Below are positions 60,145 to 64,000 of a stretch of DNA of 64,000 nucleotides, piece after piece. The notes beneath the pieces are model-generated. The model had not been told where the DNA came from and searched no databases. It saw only the letters and a program-made list of their open reading frames with translations. The first letter of the stretch is position 1, and every line of letters starts with the position of its first letter. A program made the position numbers and the translations under genes. Source of the stretch: Euwallacea fornicatus (taxonomy: Eukaryota; Arthropoda; Insecta; Coleoptera; Curculionidae); the NCBI RefSeq assembly GCF_040115645.1, contig NC_089554.1:372001-436000 (forward strand). The letters are read 5' to 3'.

Positions 60145-62004
60145 TATTTTGACTTTTCGACACTTAATGTATTCACATGCGTTTTGGAATATAAAGCTTC
60201 ATCAGCATGTTTTTTAATTCTTTTTATTTAGGCTTTATTCTGGCCTTTCGGCAACTTAAAGAGTCGATTTCCCGGTGTCACTAGTGCGGAAGTTACGCTT
60301 TCGCGATAGAAATGTATCGATCGCCCCTCAACGTTATTATTCCAGTTTCGGTTTCGGGTCCGCCGGGATTCGAATTCGGGATTTCGCGTAATCCACCCCT
60401 CGGGACGCGTGAATCCCTTTCAACTATCCAATCATTGCTTTTCGTTATTGTCTCGATCCCCCGAAGCTGTTTTTCTTTATAGATTTAACAAGTTGTTTTT
60501 GCTTACCGGCGATGGGGTGATTATCATAAGTGGGGTGTCTATGCCAGAACCGTTATTGATAGATTCATATATTGGTTTCTACGGTGAACTCCCAGAAGGC
60601 TCATACGCAGCTCACAAAAACTAATTTATCGTGAAGCTATGTTTAAAAATATGGACTACAGAAACTTAAGAAAAATACTATAAATATTTGAAATAGTTGG
60701 CTAAGTCGCCTCTAATTGTCTGGCAAAGGGCCATCAGTTTTTCATGATAAATTATTGGTGCTCCATCATGTCACAGAAATGCTCGAAATAATTTCGCATG
60801 CAAGATAGACAAGCTTTTGGTTTTAAGTAATTAAAACACCAATTTATCAAGGAGTTACTGAGCAATAAAACTATAGCCCCACAAAAAAGCAAGAAAACAA
60901 CTCATTTTTATAAATCCTAAAACTGTAACTAAAAACATGGGTTAGAGAAACTTCATAAAAATGTTATAATATTTAATATAATAGACTGATAGGCCTTTGG
61001 TTTTTGACCAAAAAATCATCAATATTTCATAATATAACTAAAATCAAAAGCTGCTCATAAATCGTACGCGCGTAACATTTTTTAATCAAGGAATTTATTA
61101 AAAATTATTAAATTAAACCATTTATCAACATCACCAAAATCTTAAGAACAGAAGCCATTGTACACCGTAGTATCCACAACAATACTTCTTGATTGCTTAA
61201 CAACAACAGGACAGCATTTCTGTTTAGCCTTCATCTATTAGTCACCATCATGACCTTCCAATCCACCAATTTTCGGCTCCTTTCGATTTTTTTTATACCA
61301 GTAACTATACTTGTTCTTCTTTCCTAAATGTTTGCTGTGGCAAAACTCGCTTAGACTAGAAGAACGTGAGCTAGTGAAGCATTCGGAAAAACCGCGGCAG
61401 TATGTCCTGGGACAATCATTCTAAGAGAATCAAAGAAGTGTTTATATGTCTCCAGCTTTTAGTTAGGAAAACAGTTGACTAGCTTATTCACTTAATGACT
61501 ATTCTATTTTTAACACAGAAAACCGATACGACAAAAGCTTGCTATCATTTCCCGAGATCCTGACCTTGCTTTTTTTTTCATTACAGAATGGTTGGTTCGG
61601 TTTAGTTTCCTATAGCGAATGTAAAATCAAGTTTAATAAAAGTTCTAATCTTATCGGGTCATATGTGTTGCAAGACCACAGTGGATTAAAAATTCTAACA
61701 GTTTGAAAAATAACTTACAATTACATTTTTCTTCAAACTACAACGAAACAAACGTGTTTCAACATTTCACGCAGATACATGCTACATGTTGAGATAGATC
61801 AAATTTGTTTTGTTTAGCCTGTTTGCCATTTTTCTGCTCAGGAAGACACCGCTGATGATAGTCACAAATAGACATACAAATCGGTTTAACATCCACTGTA
61901 AACTGGCATAAGTCTCTTGTTCCGAAAACCGTCAACAAAACAGCAAGTTAGGTTAAACGGTCGAGCAGACCTCAGGAGTCACTGGTAGATTTTTATACAC
62001 ACTG
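60145..62004. other. Non-coding region with CpG-rich island
   Basis: 60241-60480 is strikingly rich in GC and CpG for this window. It could be a promoter or enhancer, perhaps of the minus-strand knk gene whose first exon is missing; that is conjecture. The rest is AT-rich with no recognisable gene. Confidence 0.45.
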
Positions 62005-63292
62005 CCAGGTCTGTAAATATGAAACCGGAATCTTTTAATAAAAAGTATAACTTAGCTGCGCAATAATTATAAAAAATATTTTATTCGAAATATTTCCCAT
62101 CGTTACATGTACATTTTTCCCATCTCTCTGGCAATTTGTGGATGCCACGCCAAAAGAACTGTCGTTCTTTTGAGGCAAACCATTCATCGAGCCATTTTTG
62201 AACTGTTTCGTAAGAGGTGAAGTGCTATTCTGCAAGAGCGTGTCCCATCGATGCAAATAAGTGATAATCAGATGGTGCTAAGTCGGGTGAATAAGCCGCA
62301 TGCGATAGTACTTCCCAATGAAACGTTCCAATCGTTTCCTTCACCAGTTTTGCAGTGTGTGATGATGCACTATCATGAAGCAATATCACCTTGTGTTGCC
62401 GTTCTTGATATTCTGGTCGTCTTTCACGCAAAGCTCGATGCAAGTCCATCATTTGTTGTCCGTAACGTTCAGTATTAACTGTTTCTCCAGGTTTTAGCAG
62501 CTCATAATAAATTACGCCTTTTTGATCCCACTAAACACAGTGCATTGTTTTCCGTCCATATCGATTTGGTCTTGCTGACGATGCTGATGGTTCTCCTGGA
62601 GTTACCCATGATTTTTTACGTTTGGGATTCTCAAAATAGATCCATTTTTCTTCACTAGTCACAATTCGATGAAGAAATGACTTTCTGTTATACCTGGTAA
62701 GCCACAATTGGCAAGTGGTTTTTCGATTTTCTTGCTGTCTTTCATTGAGTTCATGTGGAACCCATTTTCCTATCTTCTGAATTTTTCCCATAGCTTTCAA
62801 ACGAATGGAAATGGCTTCTCGTATCACATTTAATTGGTTTGCTAATTGTTGTTGTGTTTGAGTATCGTCCTCATCTAGTAAAGCTTGCAACTCGCCGTCT
62901 TCAGACTTTTTCGGTGGTTTTCCACGCTCTTCGTTATTGACGTCAAAATTGCCACTTTTGAATTTTTTAAACCACTCATAGCACTGTGATTTTCCAAGGG
63001 CATGTTCACCGTAAGCTTCAACAAGCATGCGATGTGAATCTGCAGCCGTTTTTTTCAAGTGGTAACAGAAAATCAATGCTGTCGGCAAATTGTAATTTGT
63101 AGGCACAAAATTTGACATACTCAAAGCTATTGCAAACTGTACTGCAGTACTGAACCTGTATTGTTATAATTTGAAAATCATTCTCAGATGTAAATAAGAG
63201 ATATAGTACCCTAATAACAGAATAAGGTAGTACCTCTATTGACCACTAGGGATATTTGGAGGCAAATTCCGGTTTCATATTTACAGACCTGG
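62005..63292 (-). mobile_element. Mariner element, nearly complete but inactive
   Basis: 1288 bp, the normal size of a mariner. Its 27-base terminal inverted repeats are identical (CCAGGTCTGTAAATATGAAA and on). TA follows the right end; the left flank reads TG, a probable mutated TA. It contains one transposase gene with two stops. Confidence 0.93.
62081..63118 (-). pseudogene. Mariner transposase with two in-frame stops
   Basis: Starts MSNFVPTNYNLPTALIFCYH and runs in a single frame to DGKYFE and the stop, about 345 codons. Helix-turn-helix parts include HALGKSQCYEWFKKFKSGNF and the second helix near QLANQLNVIREAISIRLKAM. The catalytic triad region shows TSEEKW (glutamate where aspartate is normal), LLHDSASSHTA and SPDLAPSDYHLF. 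In-frame stops lie at 62531-62533 and 62225-62227, with no frameshift. It is therefore young but dead. Confidence 0.92.
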
Positions 63293-64000
63293 TATTTAAA
63301 GACATCCCATATAATCAACCAGAAAGCAAAAATTAAGTATTAAACCAACTTCGTCAACATCAGACTGAGTATCAGGTCATTATCAGAGAAACTGGCAGGA
63401 AGGGACACCACCCACACCCAAACCCACGTGAGAATACGGTTTATTTTTGTCAACGAGTGAATAAGTTACGGGTCCATCTAGAGGTAATTGAAGTTTGGGT
63501 TTTAACTGAGAATTGATAAACATCTTATAGGAGTTCGGTAATTTTCGAGTGGGTTTTCCACATCCAGCTAGTTGGTTGACTCGCGTGAGAACACAGATTT
63601 GTCTAAAGTAACAAGAGAGAAAAAAAAACAGTAAACAAAAGAGCGCAAATTATTATTTTAAAATATTCGCTAATCAATGAGTGACTCTCAAGTTCTTGCC
63701 GAAGAAACTCCTACGTAGGAACACAGCTTTAGCTGAGAACACAGATTATCCACAGCAAAAGCAGGGAGAATCTGTAGCCCAATCATATCGAAGTTTAAGG
63801 AGGCGGCAAGAAAGTTGATCCATCTTTTAGTGAATTTTCTATTTAGAGCTAATAAATATTTGCAGTTAAATGATCCTAAGAGTGTTTGGAGTTTTTGAAT
63901 TTTATAAAAATTAATTCAGAAATTCGTCCGTCTCGTATGCCTCTAGGAGATTTGCAAATAAATTTTCCCTCATCTTCAAGTACATTTTTAACTTCCCGCT
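63293..64000. other. Non-coding region at window edge
   Basis: No gene or transposon recognised. The string GAGAACACAGATT occurs twice (near 63588 and 63738), which may be a short dispersed duplication. Confidence 0.5.

Overview
This is animal nuclear DNA, almost certainly from an insect and most likely a beetle. It is AT-rich, its genes are split by GT-AG introns, and it carries many Tc1/mariner-type transposons. Two conserved insect genes can be read. Everything else recognisable is mobile DNA, and the remaining AT-rich sequence has no coding signal I can support. The organism call rests on gene families and transposon types, not on a species match.

Layout. 1-5430: no supported gene. 5431-7833 (+): complete six-exon gene for the clathrin adaptor AP-2 mu subunit. 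8081-16080: non-coding DNA with a short inverted-repeat element and a decayed long-terminal-inverted-repeat (long-TIR) transposon. 16145-43331 (-): ten exons of a knickkopf/Skeletor-family gene (DM13, DM13, DOMON and plastocyanin-like domains, then a GPI-type tail). Only its first, signal-peptide exon is missing. Its 14.7-kb and 8.1-kb introns hold a Tc1-like element, an intact Ty3/gypsy-type LTR retrotransposon with identical LTRs (26997-32623), and a run of long-TIR elements. 43332-64000: more transposon remnants, including two nested pairs and a nearly complete mariner at 62005-63292. The knickkopf-type first exon may lie in this part or beyond the window.

The two genes are unrelated in function. 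AP-2 mu acts in clathrin-mediated endocytosis. Knickkopf-type proteins act outside the cell in organising and protecting cuticle chitin. The genes converge, their 3' ends facing each other across about 8 kb.

The most notable signal is the organisation of the transposons. Many share CAGGGTG-like ends, TA target duplications and DUF4817-type transposase remnants. New copies have repeatedly landed at TA dinucleotides on the edge of, or inside, older copies. One sits exactly at the centre of a perfect palindrome (45092-46979 inside 44734-47395). The retrotransposon also carries an unusual block of three 85-bp tandem repeats between pol and its 3' LTR.
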